From contig NZ_CALLWC010000054.1 in NCBI RefSeq assembly GCF_938015785.1, forward strand, positions 1 through 64,000: a stretch of 64,000 bases of DNA. Reading direction: 5' to 3'. Below the pieces are notes generated by a model. It worked only from the letters and a program-made list of their open reading frames with translations. It did no database searches and was not told the DNA's origin. A program made the translations under genes and the position numbers. This document shows, piece by piece, positions 53,127-62,347 of the stretch; position 1 is the first letter of the stretch, and each line of letters begins with the position of its first letter. This DNA comes from an uncultured Campylobacter sp. Its GTDB lineage: Bacteria > Campylobacterota > Campylobacteria > Campylobacterales > Campylobacteraceae.

Positions 53127-53639
53127 CTAAATCGCAGCCTTTAGCGCTTCAAATTTCGCGTCTTGCTCGGCTAGCAGCTGCCCTTTCTCATCGCGCGAGA
53201 CGTAAATTTTAAAGATATTCTCGCCCGCTTTGTCGTAAAAGCCCACGAATTTTGAGAGCATCCCCATAAAAGTCTGCGTCACGAGGATGATCTTATCGAT
53301 CTCATCCGTCTTTAGATGACCCCCCAAAATGCCCAGCCCATGCGCTTCATCGCCGTTTGCGCCCATGCCGAAATTATAATATCCCTGCGCGCTCTTGCCG
53401 CTCGGGATCTTGGTTTTAAACTCAATGATGAAGCTCGGCGTATTTTTTACGAAAAGCACCTCGCCCCAGCTCTCAAGCTCCCTAATGACCTCGACGAATT
53501 TATCGCCGCCCGCGCTCTTTCCGAAGCGCTCGGGTAGGTTTAGCAGCACGTCTATCTCCTTGGCGCCGAGCTCCTTGCAGATCTGCGCGATCGAAATTTT
53601 AGGATTTTGCGCAAACAGCGCCTCGATTCTCTCTTTCAT
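53127..53639 (-). CDS. hutX: HutX/HuvX-type heme utilization protein
   Basis: 170 residues from MKERIEALFAQN, with AAAGG at a suitable distance; the ATG two codons before is too close to the site. The HutX family binds cytosolic heme and passes it to the degradation enzyme HutZ. The fold and key patterns (GGDKFVEVIRELESWGEVLFV, GYYNFG, GGHLKTDEIDKIILVT) are present. No hutZ or heme importer is beside it. Confidence 0.85.
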   Translation of the reverse strand: MKERIEALFAQNPKISIAQICKELGAKEIDVLLNLPERFGKSAGGDKFVEVIRELESWGEVLFVKNTPSFIIEFKTKIPSGKSAQGYYNFGMGANGDEAHGLGILGGHLKTDEIDKIILVTQTFMGMLSKFVGFYDKAGENIFKIYVSRDEKGQLLAEQDAKFEALKAAI

Positions 53640-53856
53640 TTTCATCCTTTCTAAAATAAAATTTTGAGCGCCATTATAATATAAAAATTCTAAGTTACAG
53701 ATAACGGCAATCAATTAAAGAGGATTTGAAAAGCTTATTCTAAGAAAAATTTAGCGCTACAAAGTGCTTATGCATAGAATTTTAAGTGATAATACAAAGA
53801 ATTTTATCTGCACGGAATTTTATAATTCTAAAATTCCGCAAATCTTTAGAGCTTTA

Positions 53857-54300
53857 TCATAGCGGATCGTATCCGAAGCGATTGGACCCGCTATCGCCGC
53901 GCTGCACGAAAAATACAAGCAGCACTATCCAACCCACAAATGATACCAAAAGGCCGATATCGCCGAAAAAAGCACCCACTATAGGCGTTAAAATAAGCAG
54001 AAAAAACCAGCCGCTTCTATCGGTGTCATGTAGTCGCCTGACCGATACGGTGATGGCTGGCACGAGCATAGCTAGCTGAAAAAGCGCATCTATAATGCCG
54101 ATTTCTTGATGGACGATTTTGCCGGCTATTATTTGATTATACCCTATCGTAGTGCCTAAAACGCCATCTATCAAGCTCAAAACAATCCCGCCAAGCACGG
54201 TAAATAGAAAAAACCACCAGTACTCCGACCTCGATGCTCGCCCGCTAAATGCGGCGTATTTTTGCTTTACGCAAGTTTGCACAGACTCCATAAAAGTCAT
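53857..54300 (-). CDS. DUF805 inner-membrane protein (first)
   Basis: 147 residues: MTFMESVQTCVKQKYAAF, then RASRSEYWWFFLF and RRLHDTDRSGW, both hallmarks of DUF805, with four membrane helices. Closely related to the gene at 61639-62046, so a duplication. Role unknown. Confidence 0.88.
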   Translation of the reverse strand: MTFMESVQTCVKQKYAAFSGRASRSEYWWFFLFTVLGGIVLSLIDGVLGTTIGYNQIIAGKIVHQEIGIIDALFQLAMLVPAITVSVRRLHDTDRSGWFFLLILTPIVGAFFGDIGLLVSFVGWIVLLVFFVQRGDSGSNRFGYDPL

Positions 54301-54360
54301 TTAAAACTCCTTTTTTAAAATAATATAGGATTATACTAATCGCCCCTTAAATTTAAATAC

Positions 54361-55839
54361 CTAAAACTCCCGCCCGTTCATCTGCCTTACGTGATACGCC
54401 AGATGCACTAGGCCGTAGCCGCCTTTTGAAGCGGTAACCTCCTTAGTGCCATAAACCGCCGAAACATTTAAAACTACCGAAGCTAACCACCCTATGGCAA
54501 ATACTAAGGCAAAAAGCTGCGAGTCAAGCGCTATCAGGACTAGAGTTACTATCTCCGTAGCTGCAATAACATAAAACGCTCTTAGATAGTTTTTCTCTCC
54601 GCTGCAATCGTAAAGCTCTTTACTAACTAGCAGCTGATAGATCAGATATACCGCTGTGCATACACAATAAATGCTTATCATAAAAACTGATGGTTTAAAC
54701 AATTCAAATCCTACAAATATAGTGCTTACTGCGCTTATAGCCGAGGAAACCCCGACTAACACGGCGTTTGATAGTAGATCCGTGCTGCGTATAGCGCGCG
54801 CTAAAAAATATAGCCCCACAGCTAGGCATATCATTGATATAAGTCCGACGCCCTCCAACGCACCCACTTTATCTACATTCTTGATATATCTGCCTACCGC
54901 ATTTAACGCCTCAAGCCCAAACGCTATATAAAGGGTAGTTTTGGCAGTAGATAGATTCTCGCTCTGCTCTTTAGCATCATCCGTATAAACATACAGGATT
55001 GCTCCCGCGCCTACGGAGGCATTTAGCTTTCGCACCATTTCAGGCAACCTAAAAAAGTCGCTAACAAGCCAAATCAAAAATAAAACATTAGGCACCGAGA
55101 AAATAACCATAAAATGAAAAAAGCCCTGTTCTATATCCTTTAGGTCTGATGCTTGCACGCCCAAATCCGGACGAGATGAGTTTACAAGCGCCAACAGCTC
55201 GTTACCTTCTATACTCGTCCATATGACAGCAACCACTACTAAAAAAAGCCAGATGAGAAATGGCAGCCCGCCTAAAAGCTGAAAAATCGCGGAGATTATA
55301 CGCCCAAGATAAAATCTATGCGCACCGAAAGGCCCGAGGAACATATAAAATACGTAGGCTTTATTTAGATCGTAAACCTTAGCTGAGCTTTGCGTAGAGT
55401 TAATTCTATCGGAATTTGAGGAAGCTGAATTTTGCCAAGTGGAATTTTGCTCCACAAAATTCTGCGAGTTCGCAGCATTTTCGGTAGAATTCAAACTTTT
55501 AGCGTTAGAATCTTGCTCGCTAGAGCCTGTAGCGGCAGAATCTCGCAAAATAGAATTTTCTTCATCCAAGCCTTGAGCTGCAAAATCTAAATTTTGCTCC
55601 GCAGAATTCTGTGGAGCAAAATTTTGCCTTATGGAAGTGGAATTTTGCTCTATAGAATTCTGAGCCGCGGAATTTTGCTCGCTAGTATCATCCGCCACAA
55701 GAGCTTCTTGCGCTAAATCCAAATTCTCAGATTGCTCCTGTGGCTTCTCGTCCAGAGGCTTTTTCTCTTCGCCGCTTTTACGTCTTATACTGGCTAGCGA
55801 CGCAGGATTGCTGCTGCCGCCCCAAATATCTTCGCCCAT
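54361..55839 (-). CDS. TM2-domain membrane protein with QNS-repeat N-terminus
   Basis: 492 residues. A low-complexity N-terminal tract (residues ~35-143) made of EQNS, QNSA and similar units, then a TM2 domain (AYVFYMFLGPFGAHRFYLGR, with two membrane helices), and six or more further helices. TM2 proteins are common but poorly understood. The repeat is encoded by RAATTY words: CAAAATTCC reads Q-N-S. So the tract appears to be made from uptake-word-like DNA in one frame. Confidence 0.75.
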   Translation of the reverse strand: MGEDIWGGSSNPASLASIRRKSGEEKKPLDEKPQEQSENLDLAQEALVADDTSEQNSAAQNSIEQNSTSIRQNFAPQNSAEQNLDFAAQGLDEENSILRDSAATGSSEQDSNAKSLNSTENAANSQNFVEQNSTWQNSASSNSDRINSTQSSAKVYDLNKAYVFYMFLGPFGAHRFYLGRIISAIFQLLGGLPFLIWLFLVVVAVIWTSIEGNELLALVNSSRPDLGVQASDLKDIEQGFFHFMVIFSVPNVLFLIWLVSDFFRLPEMVRKLNASVGAGAILYVYTDDAKEQSENLSTAKTTLYIAFGLEALNAVGRYIKNVDKVGALEGVGLISMICLAVGLYFLARAIRSTDLLSNAVLVGVSSAISAVSTIFVGFELFKPSVFMISIYCVCTAVYLIYQLLVSKELYDCSGEKNYLRAFYVIAATEIVTLVLIALDSQLFALVFAIGWLASVVLNVSAVYGTKEVTASKGGYGLVHLAYHVRQMNGREF

Positions 55840-55928
55840 CTGCTCTCCTTGATTTTTAAAGCAATTTTACCTGAAATTTAAGGAATTTTTGTATATTCGC
55901 CACTACAAATTCAAAACAAAGGACAAAA

Positions 55929-56453
55929 ATGCCAACAGTAACATTTCAAGGAAAACCTGTAGAGCTAAGCGGGCAAGAGATAAATCTAGGCGATCGCGCG
56001 CCGCAAGTACGCTTAGTAGCTCAAGATCTAAGCGAAATCGAGATCGCTAGCGGCAAGCACGTGCAAATTATCGTCGCCGTGCCGTCGCTAGATACGCCCG
56101 TCTGCGCGACGGAGGCACGCAAGTTCAACGAGCGCGCTGCATCGCTTCCCAACACCGAAGTAATCGTCGTTTCGATGGATTTGCCGTTTGCGATGGGGAG
56201 GTTTTGTACGACTGAGGGGATCAAAAATCTACGCGTTGCAAGCGATTTCCGCGATAAGGAATTTTGCCGCCGCTACGGCACTCTCATCGCCAGCGGCGCA
56301 TTGGCAGGTCTTAGCGCCAGAGCAATCTTCGTCATAGATACCGCAGGCGTCGTGGTTTATAAAGAGCTCGTAAGCGACATAGCCTCTGAGCCCGACTACG
56401 ACGCAGCCCTAGATTTTGCGGAGCTCGTCGCTCGCAACAGCTGCTCTAACTGA
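55929..56453 (+). CDS. tpx: Thiol peroxidase Tpx
   Basis: 174 residues: peroxidatic Cys59 in SLDTPVCATEA, resolving Cys93 in MGRFCTTEG. Atypical 2-Cys peroxiredoxin that reduces peroxides with thioredoxin. AAAGGA before the ATG; a hairpin follows. Confidence 0.94.
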   Translation: MPTVTFQGKPVELSGQEINLGDRAPQVRLVAQDLSEIEIASGKHVQIIVAVPSLDTPVCATEARKFNERAASLPNTEVIVVSMDLPFAMGRFCTTEGIKNLRVASDFRDKEFCRRYGTLIASGALAGLSARAIFVIDTAGVVVYKELVSDIASEPDYDAALDFAELVARNSCSN

Positions 56454-56519
56454 GCAAGATAATAGATCCAAGGTTTGGATAATTTTAGCCTCGCTTTAGT
56501 TCACTACTTTAAGCAAATT

Positions 56520-56552
56520 CGCCCTACTGCAAGTAAAAAACGAAGTAGGGCG
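56520..56552 (+). terminator. Hairpin after tpx
   Basis: CGCCCTACT pairs with AGTAGGGCG, followed by CTTAAAATT; 66 bases after the stop codon. Confidence 0.55.
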
Positions 56553-56728
56553 CTTAAAATTCTACTTCAATTTTACATTTTGATTTTATGCTTTGATTTG
56601 CGCTTCGGCGCATGCAAAGCTGTTAGCGCACTGCGATAGCAAGCGGATGAGAACAAAATTTATAGGATCGCCTGCTGCTAAATTTTAAATTTAGCAGCAG
56701 CGGGAGTTGAAATTTTAAATTTGCCCGC

Positions 56729-57445
56729 TTAGCCACTCCGCGCGATAAATTCGCTAAAAGAGATCTCGCGTGCGTAAAATTTAACTCCGAGCGAGGCGAG
56801 TTTGTTTTGCAGCGCTAGCGCCGACTCCTCTATGCCGCTAAAAAGGCAAAGCGGCAAATTTTGCGTTCTCTCTTTGGTCGCTGCAAAGCTCCCATCTTCA
56901 AAAATTTTCTTTAAAAACACGAGCGTTTTTACCTTATCCGCGCCCAAGTCCTCGATGAAAACGCTGAAATATTTATATTCGGGCTCCTCGCGCGCTTCAT
57001 CTTGCTTCGCGTAGTCGTCCGCCAGTTCGCGATAAAATTCGTTGTTTAAATCCGTAAGCGGCGCGATCGCTTCAAGTGAGCAAGGCGCCTCAAGCGCGGC
57101 AAGGGCGGTTAAAATTTCTTCAAATTTAACGATGTCGTCCGCAACTTTAATCGGCTCCCAAGAACCAGCGCCGTGATAGGCAAAATACACGGGCGAAGCG
57201 TCCCCCAGGGCAAAATCTACGAAAAACGGATCGTCCATGCCGTTACGCGCGATGACCCGCCAGCTCTTTCGCCACTGCCCGGGCGTATCGTCTGCAAGCT
57301 CCTCGCCCGTTTTGCGGCTAGCGAGCCTATACCCCTCCTGAAAACTCTCAAACTCGCCCTCATCGGGATAGAAAAACGGCAGCAAAATGGACTCTGAAAC
57401 GATGCGTTTGCGGATAAAATTTCGGATCAAATTCGGGATTTGCAT
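56729..57445 (-). CDS. SUKH/SMI1-like protein
   Basis: 238 residues. The stretch PFFVDFALGDASPVYFAYHGAGSWEP and the following VADDIVKFEEIL resemble the core of SMI1/KNR4 (SUKH) domains, usual immunity proteins against contact-dependent toxins. No toxin is beside it. No signal or membrane segment. Call is moderate. Confidence 0.5.
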   Translation of the reverse strand: MQIPNLIRNFIRKRIVSESILLPFFYPDEGEFESFQEGYRLASRKTGEELADDTPGQWRKSWRVIARNGMDDPFFVDFALGDASPVYFAYHGAGSWEPIKVADDIVKFEEILTALAALEAPCSLEAIAPLTDLNNEFYRELADDYAKQDEAREEPEYKYFSVFIEDLGADKVKTLVFLKKIFEDGSFAATKERTQNLPLCLFSGIEESALALQNKLASLGVKFYAREISFSEFIARSG

Positions 57446-57760
57446 GGCGCGACCTTTGGGTTAAATTTGAGCGAATTTTAGCAGAGTTTTTACTCCGCGC
57501 AAAATTTACGTTTGAATTTGACGAATATGAAAGAAAGTAAATTTACGCTCAAAGTTTGATGAATTAAATTTGAGCGCAAAAAGACAAGCCAAGATTTGCA
57601 AGACGAGACGATGTACCGCCAGAAAAACGTAAGCGGAAGTATTTTAAGATGGATTTGAACGTTGCGACGAAAATTTCGTTCCAAGACTAGGCAATTAGCC
57701 TGTCGCAGGGCGAAATTTTCTAGCTCATTCAAAGACGTTTAAAAGACGACGCGTTAAATT

Positions 57761-60208
57761 CTACAAAGATTGTAGGATTTTAGGTTTACCAAACGCCGTA
57801 ATCGGCTTAATCTCTCCCTTAAATTTCTCAATCTGCGCTAGTACGGTGTGAGCCGAGTTACTTTGCGCGAGACTTGACGTGCCTTTATCAAACGTAAGCA
57901 CGTTTACGCAGCCGTGCTGGCAGAGGCTCCTCTCGCCCCAAACCTCGGGATCGTACCAAGCGCCCTCGCAGATCGCTGCGACGCGCTCGGGCACGATGTC
58001 GGTAATGAGTACGCCTGCCAAAATTTCGCCGCGATCGTTAAAAACGCGCACGATGTCGCCGTTCGCAAGCCCGCGAGCTTCGGCGTCTTTTGGATTTATC
58101 AGCACCGGCTCTCTGCCGCTAACCTCGGCAAAATTTCTGATGATCGAGTTGTTTAGCTGGCTGTGCAAGCGGTAGCGAGAGTGCGGACTTACGATGTGGA
58201 TCGGATACTTCGCCGTCTTTTTCGCATCGCCTAGCCACTCCTTAGGCTCGATCCAAGTAGGCATCGGCGGGCAGTCGGCATAGCCCATCTTAGCGATTAC
58301 CGGTGAGTAGAGCTCGATCTTGCCAGACGGCGTACCGAGGCGGTTTTTGGCGGGATTTTCGCGGAATGCCGCAAGGCGCGTATATAGCGCGCTACTCTCG
58401 TCGTCCTTTTCAAAGCGCACGAAGCCTTTATCGTAAAATTCCTCGAAGCTAGGCATCGTTATATTTAGACCTTTGGCTTGCTCTGCGGCATCGGCGTAGA
58501 ATTCCTTCATCCAGCCTAGCTCGTCCTTGCCCTCGCTAAAGACCTCGCCATATCCCCAGCGCTTGCAGATCTGCTCGCAGATCCAAAAGTCGCTCTTGCT
58601 CTCGCCCATCGGCTCGATTGCAGGCCTGTAAGCGACTATATATTCGCCCGTAGCGCCCGTTTGGTTGATGTCGTTGCGCTCGACCTCGATCGCGACGGGA
58701 AGCACGATGTCGCTAAGTTTTGCGGTGCTCGTCCAGTACGGCTCGGCGGTGATGACGGTGTCAAATTTACGCCACTGCTTGACGATATTATTCACGTCTT
58801 GATGGCGCGTAAACATCGATCCGCACGCCATATATGCGACTCTCATATGCGGCAGCTTGATCTTGGTGCCGTCATAATCGATCTGCTTGCCCGGATGCTC
58901 CAGCGCCTCTATGCTGCGAGAGGACGGGATGGTGATGTTTTTCGCGTTTTTCCAAGGCGCAGAGCCCGTGTTTTCGTATTTCTCATCTATACGCGTGCTA
59001 AGTCCCTTTAAAATCGGAGCTACCTTATCCGTAGCGCCCGCAGAGCCGTAGCCCAGGCTAAATTCAAAGCCTAGACCCTCCTTGCCGATATATCCCAGCA
59101 TCGCATTAAGCGCCACGAGCGCCCAGAAAGGCTGCTCGCCGTGATCGGCGCGCTGCAAACCGCGACCGATTAGGATCGTGGTCGGCTCCTTTGCAAGTGC
59201 CGTAGCAAATTTCGCAATAGCCTCCTCGCTAAGTCCGCAAATTTTGCTCGCCCAAGCTGCGTCCTTTACGATTTTATCGCTCTCGCCTAGAAAATACGCT
59301 TTAAATTTATTAAATCCGACGGTGTATTTTTTGATAAATTCCTCGTCGTAGAGGTTGTTCGTAAAGAGATAATGGCACATACCGATGATGAGCGCAGTGT
59401 CGGTGTTTGGGCGCACGATGATATCTTCGCTACCGAAGTAGCGCGCGGTGTCGTTTCTCATCACGTTTACGCTGTAGGTTTTGATGCCTGATTTTTTAAG
59501 CTCTTGCATGCCGATGTAGCCGTCGTGCGTAGGCGGAATGGATGAAATTTGATTGGTTACCGCAGGATCGGTCGCCCAAAATACGACGTTTTTGGCGTTT
59601 TTGACGATCGCTTTCCACGTAGTAGGCGCGTCATAAACGGCGCTTGAGCCCAGCACGTGAGGCATGATAACGAGCCCCGCGCCGGTCGAGTAATCACCGC
59701 TTTCCTCTACGTAGCCGCCTAAAATTTTAAGCATTCGGTGCGCTACGGTGCGTCCCCAGCCGATCTTGCCGCTGCCGCCCCACCAGTAGCACTCGCCGTA
59801 GATCGCCTCGGCGCCGTATTTGTCGAAATTTTCTTTCAAAGCCTTCGCCGCTAGATCAAGCGCTACGTCCCAGCTAACTCGCACGAACTCCTCTTTGCCG
59901 CGCAGTTCGCTCTTTGCCGCGCCTTTTGCCTTTAGATAGCTTTTGCGCACCATCGGATAGAGCACGCGGTTTTCGTTTTGGATATTATCGGGCAAGCTAT
60001 AATTCATCGTGTTTGGAAATTTATCGCCTTCAAAATCGCTTACCGAAACGATCTGCGACGAGTTTAAATTTAGCCAAAAAGTACCGAATCTGTTCGCGCC
60101 GAATACCTTTTTGTTATCAAAAATCGTCTGCGTGACCCCCTCAATCCTGCTAGCGCTTGCCGCGCTTGCGCCTAAAATCCCTGCCTTTAAAAAGTCTCGC
60201 CTTTTCAT
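57761..60208 (-). CDS. Periplasmic molybdenum S/N-oxide reductase (second)
   Basis: 815 residues with Tat signal (RRDFLK at 3-8). Type III DMSO reductase family. Active-site equivalents Y141 and W143 (CYWW) and Mo-ligand S174 (GDYSTG), again 31 residues after the Trp. Sequence is quite diverged from the first enzyme, in particular CYWWGGSG against SYGWQSTG, so substrate preference probably differs (methionine sulfoxide, biotin sulfoxide or DMSO are options). Its cytochrome lies 13 bases upstream. Confidence 0.92.
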   Translation of the reverse strand: MKRRDFLKAGILGASAASASRIEGVTQTIFDNKKVFGANRFGTFWLNLNSSQIVSVSDFEGDKFPNTMNYSLPDNIQNENRVLYPMVRKSYLKAKGAAKSELRGKEEFVRVSWDVALDLAAKALKENFDKYGAEAIYGECYWWGGSGKIGWGRTVAHRMLKILGGYVEESGDYSTGAGLVIMPHVLGSSAVYDAPTTWKAIVKNAKNVVFWATDPAVTNQISSIPPTHDGYIGMQELKKSGIKTYSVNVMRNDTARYFGSEDIIVRPNTDTALIIGMCHYLFTNNLYDEEFIKKYTVGFNKFKAYFLGESDKIVKDAAWASKICGLSEEAIAKFATALAKEPTTILIGRGLQRADHGEQPFWALVALNAMLGYIGKEGLGFEFSLGYGSAGATDKVAPILKGLSTRIDEKYENTGSAPWKNAKNITIPSSRSIEALEHPGKQIDYDGTKIKLPHMRVAYMACGSMFTRHQDVNNIVKQWRKFDTVITAEPYWTSTAKLSDIVLPVAIEVERNDINQTGATGEYIVAYRPAIEPMGESKSDFWICEQICKRWGYGEVFSEGKDELGWMKEFYADAAEQAKGLNITMPSFEEFYDKGFVRFEKDDESSALYTRLAAFRENPAKNRLGTPSGKIELYSPVIAKMGYADCPPMPTWIEPKEWLGDAKKTAKYPIHIVSPHSRYRLHSQLNNSIIRNFAEVSGREPVLINPKDAEARGLANGDIVRVFNDRGEILAGVLITDIVPERVAAICEGAWYDPEVWGERSLCQHGCVNVLTFDKGTSSLAQSNSAHTVLAQIEKFKGEIKPITAFGKPKILQSL

Positions 60209-60221
60209 CTGATCTCCTTTA

Positions 60222-60788
60222 TCATTCAGGTTTTTTTGCGTTGTGTTGTAGGTATTTTATGATCAAATTTAGCTCGTCGCCCTCGAGCGCTACGTAGTTT
60301 GCATTGATCATCTCTTGTAAATTTGCAGGCCACTGATTTGCCGTGAAGCTCTTTGGCTCATGCAGGCGGTGACACGCCGAGCAGATCTGCTCGTAGTTCG
60401 TCTTTGCCTCCGCATAAAGAGCCTTAGCGTCCTTAGCTACGGCATCCGAGCTGATTTCGTAAATTCCCTCCGCCTCATACCAGATCTCGCCGTAATCGTC
60501 CTCGAGCTTTTTGCCCTTTTTAAAATTTGCTTCGGCTTCGTTCGTAAAAATCGCGTAAATTTCAGCTTCTTTCATATTTTTTTGGATTTGAAGCTGATAG
60601 TTTTCGCTCACGACGCCTTTAATTTTAATCTTGGCAACGCCGCCATCGCTGGATATTACCTCGATCGGCGTTAAAATTTCAGCCTCGCCGATTGCTTTGC
60701 CGTCTTGCGAGATCGTAGCGGTTTTAGAGATCACCTCGCCGCCGAAAAGCGAACACGCACAGATAAATGAGATAAAAATTTTCCTCAT
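60222..60788 (-). CDS. Monoheme cytochrome c of the second reductase
   Basis: 188 residues, signal peptide, one CXXCH (CSACHRLHEPKSF). Paralogue of the cytochrome at 50685-51293 with the same pattern (CSxCHxLHxP, NQWPANLQEMI). It donates electrons to the second reductase. No DsbB-like gene here. Confidence 0.87.
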   Translation of the reverse strand: MRKIFISFICACSLFGGEVISKTATISQDGKAIGEAEILTPIEVISSDGGVAKIKIKGVVSENYQLQIQKNMKEAEIYAIFTNEAEANFKKGKKLEDDYGEIWYEAEGIYEISSDAVAKDAKALYAEAKTNYEQICSACHRLHEPKSFTANQWPANLQEMINANYVALEGDELNLIIKYLQHNAKKPE

Positions 60789-60845
60789 AAAGTATCCTTT
60801 CTAGGTTGTCTTTAACGCGAATTATAAATCAAAAATAAATTTAAA

Positions 60846-60865
60846 TTTGTCGCGATTGCGACGAA
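60846..60865. promoter_or_regulatory. FNR-geometry operator between cytochrome and regulator
   Basis: A 20-bp palindrome: GTCGC-N4-GCGAC with outer TT and AA. The 5-4-5 geometry is the same as FNR/CRP boxes, but the half-site differs from TTGAT. It lies in the intergenic region between the reductase operon (minus) and the Crp/Fnr gene (plus), so that regulator may bind here. Confidence 0.6.
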
Positions 60866-60900
60866 TTTATCCTTTTTATGTAAAATTTACGTGAAATTTT

Positions 60901-61497
60901 ATGCAAAGAGCTGCTATGATAGATAGACTAAATAACGATTACAGTGAGAAATTCGACTTTTTAAGCAAGGAGCGTATTGCTAAATTTAGACGTGAGAGCT
61001 ACGCACGCGGCGACGTGATCTACGCGCAGAAGTTTAAATTTATCATTCTGCTGCGCGGCAGAGCGAAGCTAAACTGCTATGAAAACGGCAAGGAATTTAT
61101 CTTTAGCTTCGTAAAAAGCGGCGCCTACGTCTGCTTGGATAAAAACACGAGCCTTGAAATTTTAAGCGACTGCGAGACGCTGCAGATCAATATCTCGGAG
61201 CTTTTCGAGCTACTAGGAGATGAGTTTGCAAGCTCGATCATAAACGCGCTCATTAAAAACCTCCACTCGCAGCGGATTTTGATAAAAGAGATCGTCTTTG
61301 CGAAAATCCAGACGCGAATTTTAAATTTTCTAAATCGCATCGCAAACGCAGACAAGATCGTGGAGCTTCCCTTTAATATAATGACGCTTGCAAGCCTGCT
61401 CGGCGCGCCTCGCCAAAACGTCTCCCAGGCGATTACGAAACTCGTAAACGACAAAAAGATCATGAAATTAAAGGGAAATAGAATTAAAATTTTGTAG
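60901..61497 (+). CDS. Crp/Fnr-family transcription regulator
   Basis: 198 residues: an N-terminal cyclic-nucleotide-like barrel and a C-terminal winged helix (MTLASLLGAPRQNVSQAITKLVNDKKIM). There is no Cys cluster for an Fe-S centre and only a few cysteines, so it is unlikely to be a classical FNR. It is divergent from the second reductase operon and is its likely regulator. A second ATG at codon 6 is possible; neither has a strong site. Confidence 0.85.
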   Translation: MQRAAMIDRLNNDYSEKFDFLSKERIAKFRRESYARGDVIYAQKFKFIILLRGRAKLNCYENGKEFIFSFVKSGAYVCLDKNTSLEILSDCETLQINISELFELLGDEFASSIINALIKNLHSQRILIKEIVFAKIQTRILNFLNRIANADKIVELPFNIMTLASLLGAPRQNVSQAITKLVNDKKIMKLKGNRIKIL

Positions 61498-61564
61498 TTT
61501 GAATCTCGCGGCGGATCTAAATTTAAACGCAAAAGGCTATTTTGAGCGAAACCGCCTAGTAAAA

Positions 61565-61593
61565 AGGGCTAAAACCAAAATGGAATTAGCCCT
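61565..61593 (+). terminator. Terminator of the Crp/Fnr gene
   Basis: AGGGCTAA pairs with TTAGCCCT around 13 bases, followed by AAATTTAGC. Located 68 bases after the stop codon. Confidence 0.5.
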
Positions 61594-61638
61594 AAATTTA
61601 GCTTATTTGCGAAGCTTATGTGTGCTACAAAGCTACGT

Positions 61639-62046
61639 TTAAAAAATCGAGCCTCTACTTGCAGGTCGCAACGGATCGTCTCCAAAGCGGTTGCCTCCGT
61701 TAGTGCCTTGCTGGATAAAAAATACGATCAATACTACTGAGCCTATTATCGGGACAAGAATTAACAGATAAAACCAGCCGCTTCTATCGGTATCATGCAG
61801 ACGCCTTACCGCTACGGCGATAGAAGGTAAAAGTATTGCCAATAAAAAGATTGAGTTAATGAAACCGATCATTCTACCGGAACTCGTAACGGCATAGGTG
61901 CCTAAAAAGCCGTCCAATACTAACGTTACGATTCCTAAAAGTGCCGCAAATAATGCAAACCACCAGTACTCTGAACGTGGCGCACGCCCCTCAAAATTGC
62001 AATAATTCTCTTTGAGACAAGTGCGAACAGACTCCATAAAAGTCAT
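61639..62046 (-). CDS. DUF805 inner-membrane protein (second)
   Basis: 135 residues, near-identical signature to the gene at 53857-54300 (MTFMESVRTCLKENYCNF, RSEYWWF, RRLHDTDRSGW). One internal loop is shorter. Probably a recent paralogue. Role unknown. Confidence 0.88.
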   Translation of the reverse strand: MTFMESVRTCLKENYCNFEGRAPRSEYWWFALFAALLGIVTLVLDGFLGTYAVTSSGRMIGFINSIFLLAILLPSIAVAVRRLHDTDRSGWFYLLILVPIIGSVVLIVFFIQQGTNGGNRFGDDPLRPASRGSIF

Positions 62047-62347
62047 CTCAAACTCCTTTTGAAAAAATAAGGTAAATTATATAATAATGGCACTTAAATT
62101 TGTCCTTTATATTGATTAAATTTTAAAATTTACCTCTGCCGCCGCGCTGTCTGGCAAATACATTAAAATTTATCTCGAATGAACTTAATAGTGAGCTGTT
62201 TGATAAGAGGAGGAGGGTAGGTTAGGCGGAACAAATTTTGCTTTTTCGCTCGCGCTAAATGACAAAGTAGGGCGGATGCGACTAGCGCAACTATAATAGC
62301 GAATTTATCTGCTTTACACCGCCATATAGCCGCTCAAATTTTAAAAT
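62047..62347. other. Intergenic, no feature recognised
   Basis: 300 bases with scattered RAATTY; no gene or hairpin seen. Confidence 0.45.

Noticed and set aside
60901..61497. Classical FNR oxygen sensor
   Set aside because: No cluster of four cysteines in the N-terminal region; kept as Crp/Fnr family of unknown signal.
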